The notes beneath the pieces were generated by a model. The model was not told where the DNA came from and did not search any database. It worked only from the letters and a program-made list of their open reading frames with translations. A stretch of DNA of 64,000 nucleotides, from NCBI RefSeq assembly GCF_963855985.1, contig NC_087096.1, positions 13,020,001 to 13,084,000 of the forward strand. Direction: 5' to 3'. Of this stretch, positions 36,701 to 45,685 are shown piece by piece. Both the position numbers and the translations under genes were made by a program. The stretch is from Ostrinia nubilalis (taxonomy: Eukaryota > Arthropoda > Insecta > Lepidoptera > Crambidae). Each line of letters opens with the position of its first letter. Position 1 is the stretch's first letter.

Positions 36701-39076
36701 ATAAGTGCTTAGCTCATAGTTTTATGAAATCTGCGAAAATATTTTTTTATCTATTCTTTTAAGATCTTGAGATTTGGTTTAGGTTAGAAAAGTACCTCTC
36801 TAGAAACGATTCTTCAGCAAAGTTTACAAGGATATAGGTAAACCAACCATTAAATTCACCATGCTTAATGGAATTCTAACTCTATCATCATCATCATTTC
36901 AGCCATAGGAATTAGGACGTCCGCTGTTATTGAACACAAAACACCTAGATATCCTATAAAAATAGCAATCTATCCAACTTCGTACAAAAGCGGGACAGTT
37001 TATTTAGGTGCCATTATAAGTCGAGGTTGTTGGATCACGTCTATTGACAGACCATCAACCCGTGACCTCTCCTAATGAGATCCCTTTGACCTATTGTCCG
37101 ATTTGAGTGACCTTTGCTTTCTGCTTGGGCATATTTGTCATTTGTTTTGCGTCGTGTTTTGTTTCCTTTTGACGTACTCAGGCCACAATATTGGAGAATA
37201 ATACAGTACGGTACCTACTACTCGTTATAAGCATCTTGATAAATAAATTAAGAATGGTCAGAATTATTTTAAGTGAAGCATTATTACTTTTTCTTGTGAT
37301 CTACATTGTAGAGCCCCGAGCTACGAGTAGATGTTTTTGTGCTCGAGTGGTAACTTTTCGAAAGAAGTTATTTTCTTGTCCGATAGGTACGTAGGTAGGT
37401 ACTCGTATAATGTCAAAGACAATAATACAAAACAGACAATCAATATTTCACAGCAAATATTTTCCGGCGACAATGAACGTTAAATTATTCTGTATTTTAT
37501 GCCATAGTGCGTCACGGTCCCCAACATCTATTCTATGGGTGTTCAACCTCTTTTCATTCAGCACAATGAAAGTAATAATACCTAGTTATAGCGTATCTGA
37601 AATACCTAGGGCATTTACGGTTGGCTGGCATCAAAAGTTGATGCATAGGTACTTTTTACAATAATCGACTCTATATCTTCAGGAATAAGACCCACCAAGT
37701 ACACCACCAGAGTTAAAAACACAGGACGTAACGCAGTTCTTTGGCGGATTCTTAACTACAAGATTTTATTGAAATTAACATTAGGTAAAAATTTATTAGT
37801 GAAAAATTTAAACACCATATTCACCATACATTAGTATGGTGATTAAATTTTTCACCTTACACCATGTGACGATAGCAAAACGGCTATGCCACATATTTTG
37901 ACTATGGTGTAGAGTTTGTGAAGTTAAGGCAAGTGAAGTTAGAAACTTGGCTCTACATAAGATCTGATAACTTTTTAACGGTCAACGGCTCAAATTGGCA
38001 CAGATTATAGCTTAAGTATGTGCCGTCATGAATAACTTTTTGCTCATCCATCTCATTAAAAAATAATACTAATCCATTTCTTGTTGCCATATCCTGAGTG
38101 GAATGACCCACTGCTTAGTGTTTATGCAATCATTAAATTGTTTCATTGTCTAGTTCAATGTCGTGGCAATTAACTTTAATGATCATTACGAATAATTTAG
38201 CTTTTTGCCCGAATTAGGCGATTGCATAAAAGTAAATTAATTTGTTGATGGTCAGACTCTTTAATGAACGTTTTGGCGCCATTTTATTGTTAGGAACATT
38301 TGTACGGACGGATGATGGTCACATTAATTTAAGCAGGCTTATTAAATGTGGGTACAACAATAGGTGCTATTTTTCAACAAAATGTTTACCATTCTACCAA
38401 CAACTGAACTTGAAATAGGAACGTGGAAATTCCTTACTCAGAAAGAGGAAAGAATTTAGCGAGAAATTGCTCTACATTTTCGCCGGTAAAAAAATTCCGC
38501 AATATTTTACTTCCCACTGAATTTGCAACAGCTATGCTGTGTTGTAAAATTAGGCTTCGGGGTCTAGATAACAATCGCAAATTCCTATAGTAGTTGCTAA
38601 GCTAAACTTATACCAACCAGCTCTAAAAGTTGCGGTATGTTTTGGCATTCTATACCAGGGTCACAGACAGCTTCATGATCGCTTAAATCTTACCACAAAA
38701 CAGAAGATAGAAGACTTCATTGGACTGAATTTTAAGTTTAACGAACAACTATCTACAAAGCGTTGCTTCGAGGCTCTACTTATCTGATTCTGAACGTATA
38801 ATTTTATCTGAGATCTGAACTAAGTTATTATAATCAAGCAAACGTAAAATGTAGGAACTTATTCGTTTTATGGTGCTTAACTTATTCTATACTTGTAAAC
38901 TTACCAGGGACTTCATGGGCCCTATTGTTGTTGGGGAGCCCTCGATTGGCGAAGATGTAAGCAGTCTTGGTGCCGAAGAGGAGGTACGGGTCCTCTTCGA
39001 CGGAGAGGCAGGTCTCCTGCAGCTGCGCTGACCCGAGGGTCGCAAGCGCAAGAAGCGCTGGAAGGGACCAACCCAT
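21728..39076 (-). CDS. Multiple inositol polyphosphate phosphatase-like histidine phosphatase
   Basis: Nine exons on the minus strand (39076..38905, 34492..34347, 26023..25847, 25212..25093, 25014..24916, 24371..24243, 23780..23630, 23101..22903, 21971..21728) join in phase to 478 residues. A signal peptide (MGWSLPALLALATLGSA) precedes a branch-2 histidine phosphatase domain with FGTKTAYIFANRG and the catalytic-loop motif QRHGSHNP. The family normally reads RHGxRxP, so the second Arg is His here. In place of the usual C-terminal HAE, the sequence reads HLTEAPA, which may affect the proton donor. LTSDGYLSAQQLAQAFKRKYP matches MINPP1/Mipp. A hydrophobic end (AIGQFVAITVALVFFAV) suggests a GPI or membrane anchor. 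Known members dephosphorylate inositol phosphates in the secretory pathway or outside the cell. Substrate here is inferred. Intron 2 holds a ~7.4-kb LINE insertion. Confidence 0.9.
22100..22245. repeat. Interspersed repeat fragment
   Basis: Words such as 'gggccagtgctgagaagaag' and 'gcgcaagaaactcagacact' recur in reverse, diverged form at 54630-54690. It probably comes from a non-LTR element 3' region; class not fixed. It lies in Mipp intron 8, upstream of the last exon in plus-strand coordinates. Confidence 0.5.
22719..22806 (-). pseudogene. Partial duplicate of Mipp exon 8 (3' part plus donor)
   Basis: About 85 bp resemble 22903-22990, the 3' end of exon 8. They would encode AAIQARKWASSTMASFNANL where the true exon has AAIQARKWASSKMAPFNANL. 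A GT-containing donor position is kept (acaagtaaaa). Several third-position changes are present with few residue changes. The exon's 5' part is missing and no acceptor is evident, so this is probably a non-functional partial exon copy. Confidence 0.75.
23388..23523. repeat. MITE-like inverted repeat
   Basis: 'caacccgatccagctaactg' is mirrored by 'gcagttaactcgatcggctt'. Related half-copies occur at about 1506-1550 and 24443-24480, so this is a dispersed family. It lies in Mipp intron 7. Confidence 0.7.
24443..24530. repeat. Partial copy of the 23388-23523 repeat
   Basis: 'caacccggtcgagttaactg' starts it, followed by 'gccgtgacgtcac'. Only one arm is recognisable. Confidence 0.55.
25500..25770 (+). 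mobile_element. LINE ORF2 C-terminal fragment
   Basis: One frame reads RWTDQVKSAVGDGVCDCTRQ, then SANRERWREIVRRVVSAS, the C-terminal pattern of RTE-like retrotransposon proteins but a different family from the main RTE here. The copy is truncated and has stops. It lies in Mipp intron 3. Confidence 0.6.
26409..29865 (+). CDS. LINE ORF1 (gag-like, zinc knuckle), interrupted by a transposon
   Basis: The frame runs 26409..27443 (345 codons), is broken by the TIR element, and resumes at 29401 in the same frame to a stop at 29863-29865. Near residues 238-300 are CCHC-type knuckles (CSNCWKFGHVKKFC, CPKCGESHNNC, CPNCKGAHMALSKIC) expected to bind LINE RNA. The N-terminus is acidic and the C-terminal part is very rich in K/E (KKSTSKKKRNKKSKNRQNRQ). 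Because of the insertion, the protein made now would end inside the TIR after LNHLRT. The last 17 bases overlap the ORF2 start. Confidence 0.88.
27444..29396. mobile_element. Non-coding TIR element D with dispersed AACCTAGTAAGT words
   Basis: TIRs of about 27 bp start CGGCTGAACCATTTAAGAAC and match perfectly in reverse at 29370-29396. The 4-bp target duplication is ATCA (27440-27443, 29397-29400). A word near ACCATTTNAAAACCTAGTAAGT, sometimes shortened, recurs at about 27450, 27590, 27622, 27651, 27680 (reversed), 29104, 29131 (reversed), 29181 and 29370 (reversed). No transposase frame is present. An RTE fragment fills 27765-29085. The superfamily is unassigned. Confidence 0.85.
27765..29085 (-). 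mobile_element. RTE-clade LINE fragment nested in element D
   Basis: Minus-strand frames encode the end of the endonuclease domain (SDHRMVRGTLNIRPKLERRR), a linker (29041-28540) and a reverse transcriptase segment with FADDIVVMAETVEDL at about 28110. Then ILEVVDNYV and the LGRSNFEKEVNRRIQLGWAA block follow. Frameshifts, stops and internal loss of the central RT palm make it dead. The 3' tail is also absent, so it is a two-ended fragment, unlike the usual 5'-truncated copies. Confidence 0.85.
29849..33547 (+). CDS. LINE ORF2: endonuclease, reverse transcriptase, RNase H
   Basis: 1,232 residues without a stop from the ATG at 29849, overlapping the ORF1 end. Domains in order: APE endonuclease (NIVQWNSQSLRPK, LISETWLDEDEL, AGDFNGHHSNW, GSDHLFI, ~1-230); reverse transcriptase (CFLDIENAYNNV, GLAQGDPISPLLFN, SQYADDYVLY, ~420-720); RNase H (LFTDGSKSDSGIGAAYYD, ELIAISEAL, ILSDSKSAL, WVPSHIGLNGNEEADKLAK, ~950-1090); and a C-terminal CCHC-like knuckle (CDVCGSLEDVHHILLEC). 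Catalytic residues of all three domains look present, so the protein may be active even though its ORF1 is now broken. Confidence 0.95.
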   Translation: MKKVHNINIVQWNSQSLRPKLVDFDTLLCQEKIHIALISETWLDEDELLRIRGYNVYRKDRNDSYGGVAIIIHKSLSSQVCSISGINPGIEAIHVRIYNCEYIENIISVYCPSSVHTSQTDWDKIFSLASTKALIAGDFNGHHSNWSYKNNQRGFQLFDSSLEHSFTSLNNGQATRVKLVNGNLQKSSPDVSFVSSDVAIHFRWQIMNENLGSDHLFIKISVDDNSNDFSNRRNFKKADWAAYKQDLLNSFFNFDSLDCSSDNIQEYYDLLLDQMNRSANKNIPNIKISRNPAKNFKPKEYWSSSISRVVAERRLALKRFRRNPTPDNLQLFEESVATARKEIEQAKKVSWRKFCSEINECSSVNDMWRKMRWYKGYRQTKFSAPENKIKDLLHSLAPDTVAGCCPDLKSTNSKLEAPFTMNEMVCLLKKVDTSPGIDGITYSMVFNLPLSGKQFLLNLYNAIFRLSVIPHQWRSILIVPIPKTGNETNSDIKLRPISLISCLCKLFHIMIAKRLEWYIEKSKILSNYTCGFRRAQSCLDCLTRVVTYIQIGFSKNCPTAACFLDIENAYNNVLVEKVVGILDDLRVGKTICCYLWSFLSDRHLMIKGDKEGVPSEIRHTNKGLAQGDPISPLLFNIATFNICHQIGNVNISQYADDYVLYISHKDINKCEVELQSAIDIMINLLDSIGLQLSANKSKLCLFSRGFRRKKVRINIGDKSLATENTIKYLGIWLDNSLRWGKHVNEVAQKTSNFLNILKLLSGSGWGMHPKHVRRLYISLIRSRLDFGCFLYGNAAKTNLDKLDRIQNQALRIIGGFVRSTPIHVMETEICITPLFIRRLYLAYKYCIKSMSILDNLTVKLLMELCDSNNDSYWQRVKKPLLWSVYNDCKECNIHSSDPIEMFKLDTWVTSIPISDIIQLNLDCIKGSKRNQEHTIKYELIKELHVKYADWHKLFTDGSKSDSGIGAAYYDSNRKISGMYKIAERVCIMTVELIAISEALNYIERQGITKCVILSDSKSALQHLARCASGYSRGVPIAYDVLNTIQKLDNIALRLQWVPSHIGLNGNEEADKLAKLASSSGSYHSILPFYSELLPKYKSICFLKFKEYFDKRSTEKGIWFRTIQCQPPRIPWFLNFKINRKYIVLLHRLRSGHYPSNKFAYLMKKVSSPNCDVCGSLEDVHHILLECVKFQRERESFMQKYSLNNYDIGVFISILAEPTSEAAKHLADIFFYN
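34022..34326 (-). mobile_element. tRNA-derived SINE
   Basis: On the minus strand a ~73-nt tRNA-like head (A box tggtctagtggtaagacc, B box gggttcgattccc) is followed by a ~230-nt body ending 'cttaccatcaggtgagatac', a tail shared with lepidopteran LINE/SINE pairs. Possible short duplications GTTAA lie at 34017-34021 and 34327-34331. It sits about 20 bp beyond the splice donor of Mipp exon 2. Confidence 0.85.
36473..36526. repeat. Interspersed repeat fragment (inverted partner of 21541-21590)
   Basis: 'cgaaccgaattgagaacctc' then 'tccttttgttgaagtcggtt' is the reverse complement of the copy at 21541-21590 with few changes. Confidence 0.6.
37799..37855. repeat. Imperfect hairpin
   Basis: 'gtgaaaaatttaa' and 'ttaaatttttcac' pair, with 'caccata/tatggtg' pairing nearer the loop. 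It is AT-rich, and its function is unknown. Confidence 0.5.
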
Positions 39077-40914
39077 GTCTGTGAAAAAAAAGCATCATTA
39101 AGGATAAGTTTAGTGTTTTAACGCTATCTTAAAGCGCTTATTCTTGGGAAGTTCCATCGCTGCTTGGGCGACTGACAGCTACATTACTGGACCCACATCT
39201 GTCGATCCCATCCTGCCTGAGCATACACAAACTGGAGCTCAATCTATTAAATGGTGTTTGACGATTGACTGAATCGTGGTCAAGGTTATATCCTGATCCA
39301 GTACAGGGTTGACAGAGGTGAGTTCAGTAATAGAAAATTCTGGATAATTAGTCAGCTAATAAGTACTTAATTGGAGCTAGTAAGGAGATTGCAATGATGA
39401 TAACACGTTAATGACGTACAAAGTAAGATTTGTCCATTTATTCAAACTTTGCCTCGCATAATTTTTATGAAAGAAATGTTTTCATAAACGGCAGTAACTT
39501 CCGCAAGTGTTTTGAAACTTTATTCGTTTACGCATCGTTTGCAGTCGTCGTTACATCTTCTAATCTGACTAAATATTTTCGTTTCCATATGAGTTTCCAA
39601 ATCATCGTTCCTGACAGTTGTTTAAGTCTAAATATTAATAAGGAAACCGAACTAATATTAATACCTACTAAATCTTCGTGAACGTAACACGATGTGTAAC
39701 GTTAATTATTTCTAAAAATAATAATTAGCCAATAGCTACTGGAAGGTGCGTCATTTTGAATTTGTAATAAAAGCGAAGTTACGTACCTATGTCAATAAAT
39801 ATAGCACATACCTAACTGAATGTTACAACTATCGGGAACGTTTGAACGTCGTTTTCAGGGTGTGTGGACGCTAAAAACTGAAGACTCTTTTTCAACTTAA
39901 GAAAATCAAATTATTGTTTATTGAAACCGCAAAATATTAATAGAATTTAGTGTAATATACGTTTAAGGGCTGATTTTTAAATCGTTGGATAACTTTTATC
40001 TGAAGAATAAGTTTGGCATATTGACAGTTTCAGTATGGGAAATATGTCAAAATGACGTGTTTATTCTTCAGTTAAAAGTTAACTCATGATTAAAAATTAG
40101 GCTAAAATAGATTATTCGTCAATTAAAACAAAGGATCAAGTTGATGTTTCTATAAATATGGGTTCCAAAACACAAACTTTTGGAGTACGGACATGCCTAG
40201 GGAATGACGTTTTGGGTCATTTATATGGAATTTAAGATGTTTTAAAAATAGTTTTAAAAAATATAAATGGGAGATGAATAAAACACATTGCGAGCTGTTA
40301 TTTAAAACAATTTTGGAATAAAATATTGACAAATATTCCATGTGAAATGTGACGCGGACTAAGAGTAGACATATTTTTATGGAATGACCCTTATAGAGAC
40401 AACGATGTGCTCATATCACTCGCAAGAAGTCGTATCTCAGTGAATTCTGAATTGATTATAGGCTGGGCTCTAGCTGTCTAGAAAATGCTCCATTGTTGGA
40501 TTCTAGGCCCGTATGTTGTTTAGTAGAGCATAAATAATGGACTCGCATCTAAAATTTGCAATAACAAGAGCGAAATTATCTTTTTATTGACAAATCAAGT
40601 TAACTAGTTACTTATTTAAAGACGCAGGAATTGTATCTTAACATTTTTGTACATAAGTAGGTACCATTTGAGAAATCATAATATTAGAACAAATCAAGAT
40701 CTTTGGATTGGATTATTGTGGTGAACTCATTCGTAATACAAACATATTTGGGTATTTCTTCGGAGGCAAAATTTTCGATGTCTTTGGGTATAGTTCTGTA
40801 ACCAACTAACAAAATGGCATGCAATATTTTTTTTCGTATAGCTTAGCTATAGCCCTATCTGGCGCAAATTACATTTTTGACATAATTGCTGTCTTTATAC
40901 AAAATAAAAATATT
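39077..40914. other. Intergenic DNA upstream of Mipp
   Basis: Contains the presumed Mipp promoter (39077 onward, minus strand), but no core element could be assigned. The rest is AT-rich without supported features. Confidence 0.45.
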
Positions 40915-41804
40915 TGAAGTGTGATTCTCTGATTCATATGGTGTGTCCGTTAGCCATTTTCCGGAACAAAATGGTTGATGTAGCATTTTCCTTTTGATAT
41001 ATCAATATAAATTAAAATTATTTCGAAAGCTAATGAGTTGTCCTTCTACAAAAAAAATGTGTCATAATTTTAATTAAGTTATTTTGTTCGCAAAAAAATA
41101 AATAAGCAGTGTCCGGCATAAAATACTGATTCATATGGCGTGAGCTGTTCTTGACCATAACTGGTCAGGTTTTAATCATGAGAGTCTGGTTTCTGGCGTG
41201 GAGGCAAGCCCATCTTGCAACGGATGAGCTAGAAGGCAGACGTGGAGCTGGTTGGCTTAGAACCCGGTGTGACGAAGGCAAATACTTGATTCATCTGTGC
41301 TTGGTTCAGGTGGCATGCTGATTACAATGCCTAGTTTATAAAATTACATTATTGCATTAAAAATCTAATCTGTCTTACTTGTGATGCTTTTGGGTTATAT
41401 AATCATGTAGAAAAATGACAACACTGTAGTCTGTATGTATGACAAGTTTTGCTCGATTTTAGGCAAAAAACTGATTTATCTGTGCGTGATTCATATGGTC
41501 AGGGCCCTATATGAATCATAAAATAAATTAGTTTTTGGTCTTTCAAGCACCAAAAAAGGGTTTTTTAACCAAGAATGACATCCCAGACTGCATCTCACTT
41601 AAGACCAGGTGCGATTGCGGTCTTGTTATGAATAAAAAACATTATCATTTTTATGTTAAGAATAATTTGTGTTTAAACAGTAAATAAGTAGTATATATCC
41701 GTTAAGCTAGCAACCATAACATAAGCATATTTGTTGCTTATTTTGTAGCTAAATGGCGCTGTATGAAATTGCCCAACGATTTATTTATTTTTATTATTAT
41801 TTCA

Positions 41805-41945
41805 GCTACACTTATGGCGTCCATAGCACATAATAATATACTGCTGAGCATAGGCCTCCATTGATTTTGAGATTAACTGATTGCCATTGCCACAACCTCT
41901 ATAAGCTCATCTTACCTTCTTCACCTTGTAGGTGGACGTCTTAAC
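41805..41945 (-). mobile_element. RTE LINE tail remnant
   Basis: Diverged antisense tail ('ctgctgagcataggcctcca', then 'ccttgtaggtggacgtc') nested in element B. Confidence 0.65.
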
Positions 41946-42029
41946 AACAATAGCTTGGATAAGTGATACAGCTCGGTAGAGTCATCTAAAATACCTTAGT
42001 GCCATAAGATGAAAGTCTACATCCAGTGT

Positions 42030-42418
42030 GTGTTTATCAGTGATGACAAATTGTACTGAAAAGCGGCCGCTCACTGTAGGCTTACGAACCACAAAGTTGC
42101 ATAGTGTACTATGGAGTGGACTATGCTTGTTTTTTTTATGCAATCTAATCTGTAATAAGGAGACCCGTAAACGATCTAAAGTCGCATGGTGGCATAGTCC
42201 GATGTTTTAGCAAGCTGAATTGATAATGGCCAGGACACATAGTGTACAGAAATGATGGCCGATGGGATAGCACGTTTCTGGAGTGGAAGCTACGTGCCGG
42301 AAAGCTCAGTGTAGAACGTCCTCCCACAGGAAGGCGCAGGATGCAGGCCGCTACCAACCGGTCATTATGGAAATCATTGGGAGAGGCTTATGTTCAGTTG
42401 AAATGATTATGATGATGA
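42030..42418 (+). mobile_element. RTE LINE 3' remnant
   Basis: Plus-strand remnant of the ORF2 C-terminus and tail ('gtcattatggaaatcattgg', then 'gaggcttatgttcag'), with many stops and deletions. It is nested in element B and older than the copy at 43292-47777. Confidence 0.7.
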
Positions 42419-44001
42419 AAAAATATTATGGATGTATACTAAAGTTTCAAAAAAATGTTTTTTCACGAATTATTGTGGAATCGTTGCATTTTTTCATAAC
42501 AACAGATCATTGTTTTTGTTATAATATGATTATTTTCTTAATTTAGAGCCAAATGTACATAAATATCATAAATATTATTTCTATTTTTGATTAATATGTA
42601 ACAAATTCTGATTCATATGGGCACAAAATATTTGAACGTCGATATCTTGAAAACTACATTACAAAAACGAGTCCCTTATCCAAATATATGTTATTGGGTG
42701 TACCCATTTTCATATGAGTCTATGTTACAAACCTAAAATTGAATTTGAAATTTGTCCATATGAATCAGCCGAAGAATGCGATTTCGAAGAAGTGCCCATT
42801 TAATTTGATACGAGGGGTTAAACGAGACTATTAATAAAGTAAATTTTACAAGTTCTAAAGGGGGAAAAATCGGTAAATTATTTTAAAAAGAGTTCAGCAA
42901 TAGGATGGAGGTGTAATTTCCCGCTAAAAATATTATAGCTGCAGTCATTACTGGTTGCAGTATTCTTAGTTATTAGCCTTATAAAAGTCTCTCCGACTGG
43001 ACTAAACGACTCCAGAATCTGTTAATTGACTCACTAATTGCATTGAAGGATGGCGCTACATAGTGACTCTTCAATATCACTTAAATTAATACAATAATGT
43101 AACTCTTGTCACTCTGCAATTTTCTAGGGGAAATCTGTTAAGACGAAATTTTGCAAAATTCAACCCTTATGGGAGTTAAAAAGGGGGTTAGAAGTTTGTA
43201 TTGCAGTCCTCGGTTTTTAAAGTAAGAGACTTGAAAGTTAAAATGTATGCTCACTATGATCTCTAGATATTAAGGAGGTGTACATATACTGTTCGGTACA
43301 CTGTGGTACTGTGTACACATCGGTTTGCCGACGATATTGTGGTCATGGCAGAATCGTTAGAAAATCTTGGCACAATGCTCGAAGACCTTAATCGATTTTT
43401 CCAACAGGTAGGCCTGAGGATGAACATGGACAAAACGAAGCTTATGTCGAATGTCCATGTTGCGCCCTACCCAGTTTCAGTTGGGAGCTCAATTCTCGAG
43501 ATTGTCGACAAGTAGGTATGTCTACCTCGGACAAAACGATCCAGCTAGGTAGGTCCAATTTCGAGAAGGAGGTCAATCGTCGTATCCAACTCGGCTGGGC
43601 AGCGTTCGGGAAACTACGCAACATCTTTTCGTCCAAAATACCTCAATGCCTGAAGACTAGAGTGTATAACCAATGTGTGTTACCAGTGATAACTTATGGC
43701 TCGGAAACGTGGCCTCTCACTATAGGCCTTATACAGAAGCTCAGTTGCACAGCGTGCTATGAAGAGGGCTATGCTTTGTGTTTCTTTGCGAGATCGAATC
43801 AGAAATGAGGAGATCCGTAAACGAACCAAAGTCGCTGACATAGCCCGACGGATTAGCAAGCTGAAGTGGCAATGGGCAGGGCACATAGTACGCAGAACTG
43901 ATGGCCGATGGGGCAGAATAGTTCTGGAATGGAGGCCGCGTACCGGCAGGGCCGGATTAACCATCTCGGGGCCCCTAGGCACAACTCGTTTTGGGCCCCC
44001 C

Positions 44002-45655
44002 TTTTTTTGTCACGGAGGAATGCTTTGCGCACCGTCACCACTGCTGGGGGACAGGGTGGTGTGTGGGACTCCCGGCGCCCTAAAAAGGGAAAAGGACGGG
44101 GTATACCCACTAAAACCTCCGCGGCGTTCCGTCGTAGCCCGAGTGGGGGTGTCGCGAGTATCCGGCCATAGCCTTAGACTTCCGCGACACCACGCTACAG
44201 CGACACCTAGCCTACACCACCTGGGGGCAGAGTAGAACGGTCGTACAACCGCCTTCTCCGGCCCCTTCTCCGCCTGCGGAGCGATGGGGCGAGTGGATCG
44301 TTCTCCCGCTCGCGCTCCGCTGCCTCCTTCTGAAGGATGACCTCTTCGCAAAAGGAGGCGACCACCTTCCAGCATCCTTTACTTCCCAGCATGGCGATGA
44401 CCAGGCTCGGAAGCGAAAGATCCCGGCCCACGACCGCAGTGAGGACACGGCGCCAGCCCAGCCTGTGCAGACCGCGAGGGTGTGCTGCACCGTGTCATGC
44501 GCCGCGCCACATTTGTGACACACGGGGATTCCTCTCGACCGATTCTTTGCAGGTACGAACCGAAGCAGCCATGCCCGGTCAGCACTTGCGCCAGACGGAA
44601 CGTGAGGAACCCGTGCGGTCGTTCCAACCATTGGTCCAGAACAGGACCAATGGCGGCCAACTGCGCGCGAGTCATGTCTTCGTGACGGCGCCGCACCGCT
44701 CCGGGACCGGGCGCTTTCCACGCGCCTTCTGGTCTGCCATCCAGTGATAGACGACAGACAAGACCCCAGCTTCTAGCTCCCAAGGAGGAGTACCAGCGAG
44801 GACGCACGTCGCAGTGTGCCCTACCGTGCGGTAGGTTCTTGCGAGTTGCGACCCTCTGCGCTATGGCCCGCTGGGGTCTGCGCAGAAGGGCAGCATTCTC
44901 CCTCTTGTTGAGTGCGTCCGCCCAGACTGGGGCGCCATACAGCGCCATGCTCCTCAGAACGCCGGCATAAAGTCGACGACACCTCGTTTGTGGCCCTCCA
45001 AAAATTCGGGAGGAGCCAACTCAGTGCGCTGGCTGCCTTGAGGAGGCGTGGCGCTAGCCCGTTGAAGTGCGGGCTAAAATGCCACCTCCCGTCAAGCCAA
45101 GATATTTCATTTGGCCTTTGATGTCAATCCTAACGTCCTTAACGCGTCGGGCGGGGCGCGCTGGCGAGGCCCCGGAAAGAAGAGGGCCTCAGTCTTCTCC
45201 AGCGCGACTTTCAGACCGAGGCGTCGTATTCTGCGAGCGACTAATGTGTCGCCCGCCGACGCCAGCCGTGCCGCGGCCCCAAATGTCTTCCCCGGGCAGT
45301 GACCAGAGTATCATCCGCATAGCATGTGACACTCATGCCCGCGAGAAGGACGCCCCGGAGGAGCCAGTTGAAGCCTAGGTTCCACAAGAGTGGACCGAGC
45401 ACCGAACCCTGCGGAACCCCGCTGGCTACACCGCGCCGTTTGAGCTGGCCGTCTCTGTTAACATACAGGACTTCGCGCTCCCGTAAGTAATCGGCCAGCA
45501 GCGCTCAAAGGTACTGAGGCACTCTGTTATGTTGAAGTGCCTAGAGTATGGTGGAATGAGGGATGGTATTGAAAGCGTTGGCTATATCGAATGATACAGC
45601 CAACACACCCTCAGCCCTCTCCCTAGCCTCCGCAGTGAGGCTTTTTAAACCAAAG
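44002..45655 (-). mobile_element. R1-clade-like LINE 3' half
   Basis: GC-rich, minus-strand, unlike its AT-rich surroundings. Reading from 45655 downward: FDIANAFNTIPHS, GVPQGSVLGPLLWNL, MSVTCYADDT (about 45315), then ALYGAPVWADALNKRENAAL and a zinc-finger region CHKCGAAHDTVQHTLAVC. In-frame stops and frameshifts break it. The 3' end has a short A run (T run at 44002-44008 on the plus strand). It lacks the endonuclease half. It is R1-like by motif layout; clade not proven. Confidence 0.8.
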
Positions 45656-45685
45656 CAGTAATGCCAACGTCACGAAAATTAATTA

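Larger units (their letters stand above)
34620..38900. other. Mipp intron 1, mostly unassigned
   Basis: Apart from an RTE tail scrap (36890-36935, (ATC)n then 'atttcagccataggaattag'), the repeat at 36473-36526 and an imperfect hairpin at 37799-37855, I see no gene or element. Short frames lack domain similarity. Confidence 0.5.
40915..42785. mobile_element. Non-coding element B with dispersed TGATTCATATGG words
   Basis: The word TGATTCATATGG or a close variant occurs at about 40931, 41129, 41287, 41470, 41488, 41508 (reversed), 42608 and 42759 (reversed). The first and last copies sit in mirrored contexts (attct..ctgattcatatgg), which gives approximate ends. Two RTE tail remnants in opposite orientation lie within. 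No coding potential was found. Ends and target duplication are not fixed. Confidence 0.5.

Noticed and set aside
43853..45378. Several GC-rich frames of 85-189 aa on both strands
   Set aside because: Minus-strand frames belong to a broken R1-like LINE; plus-strand frames are shadows.
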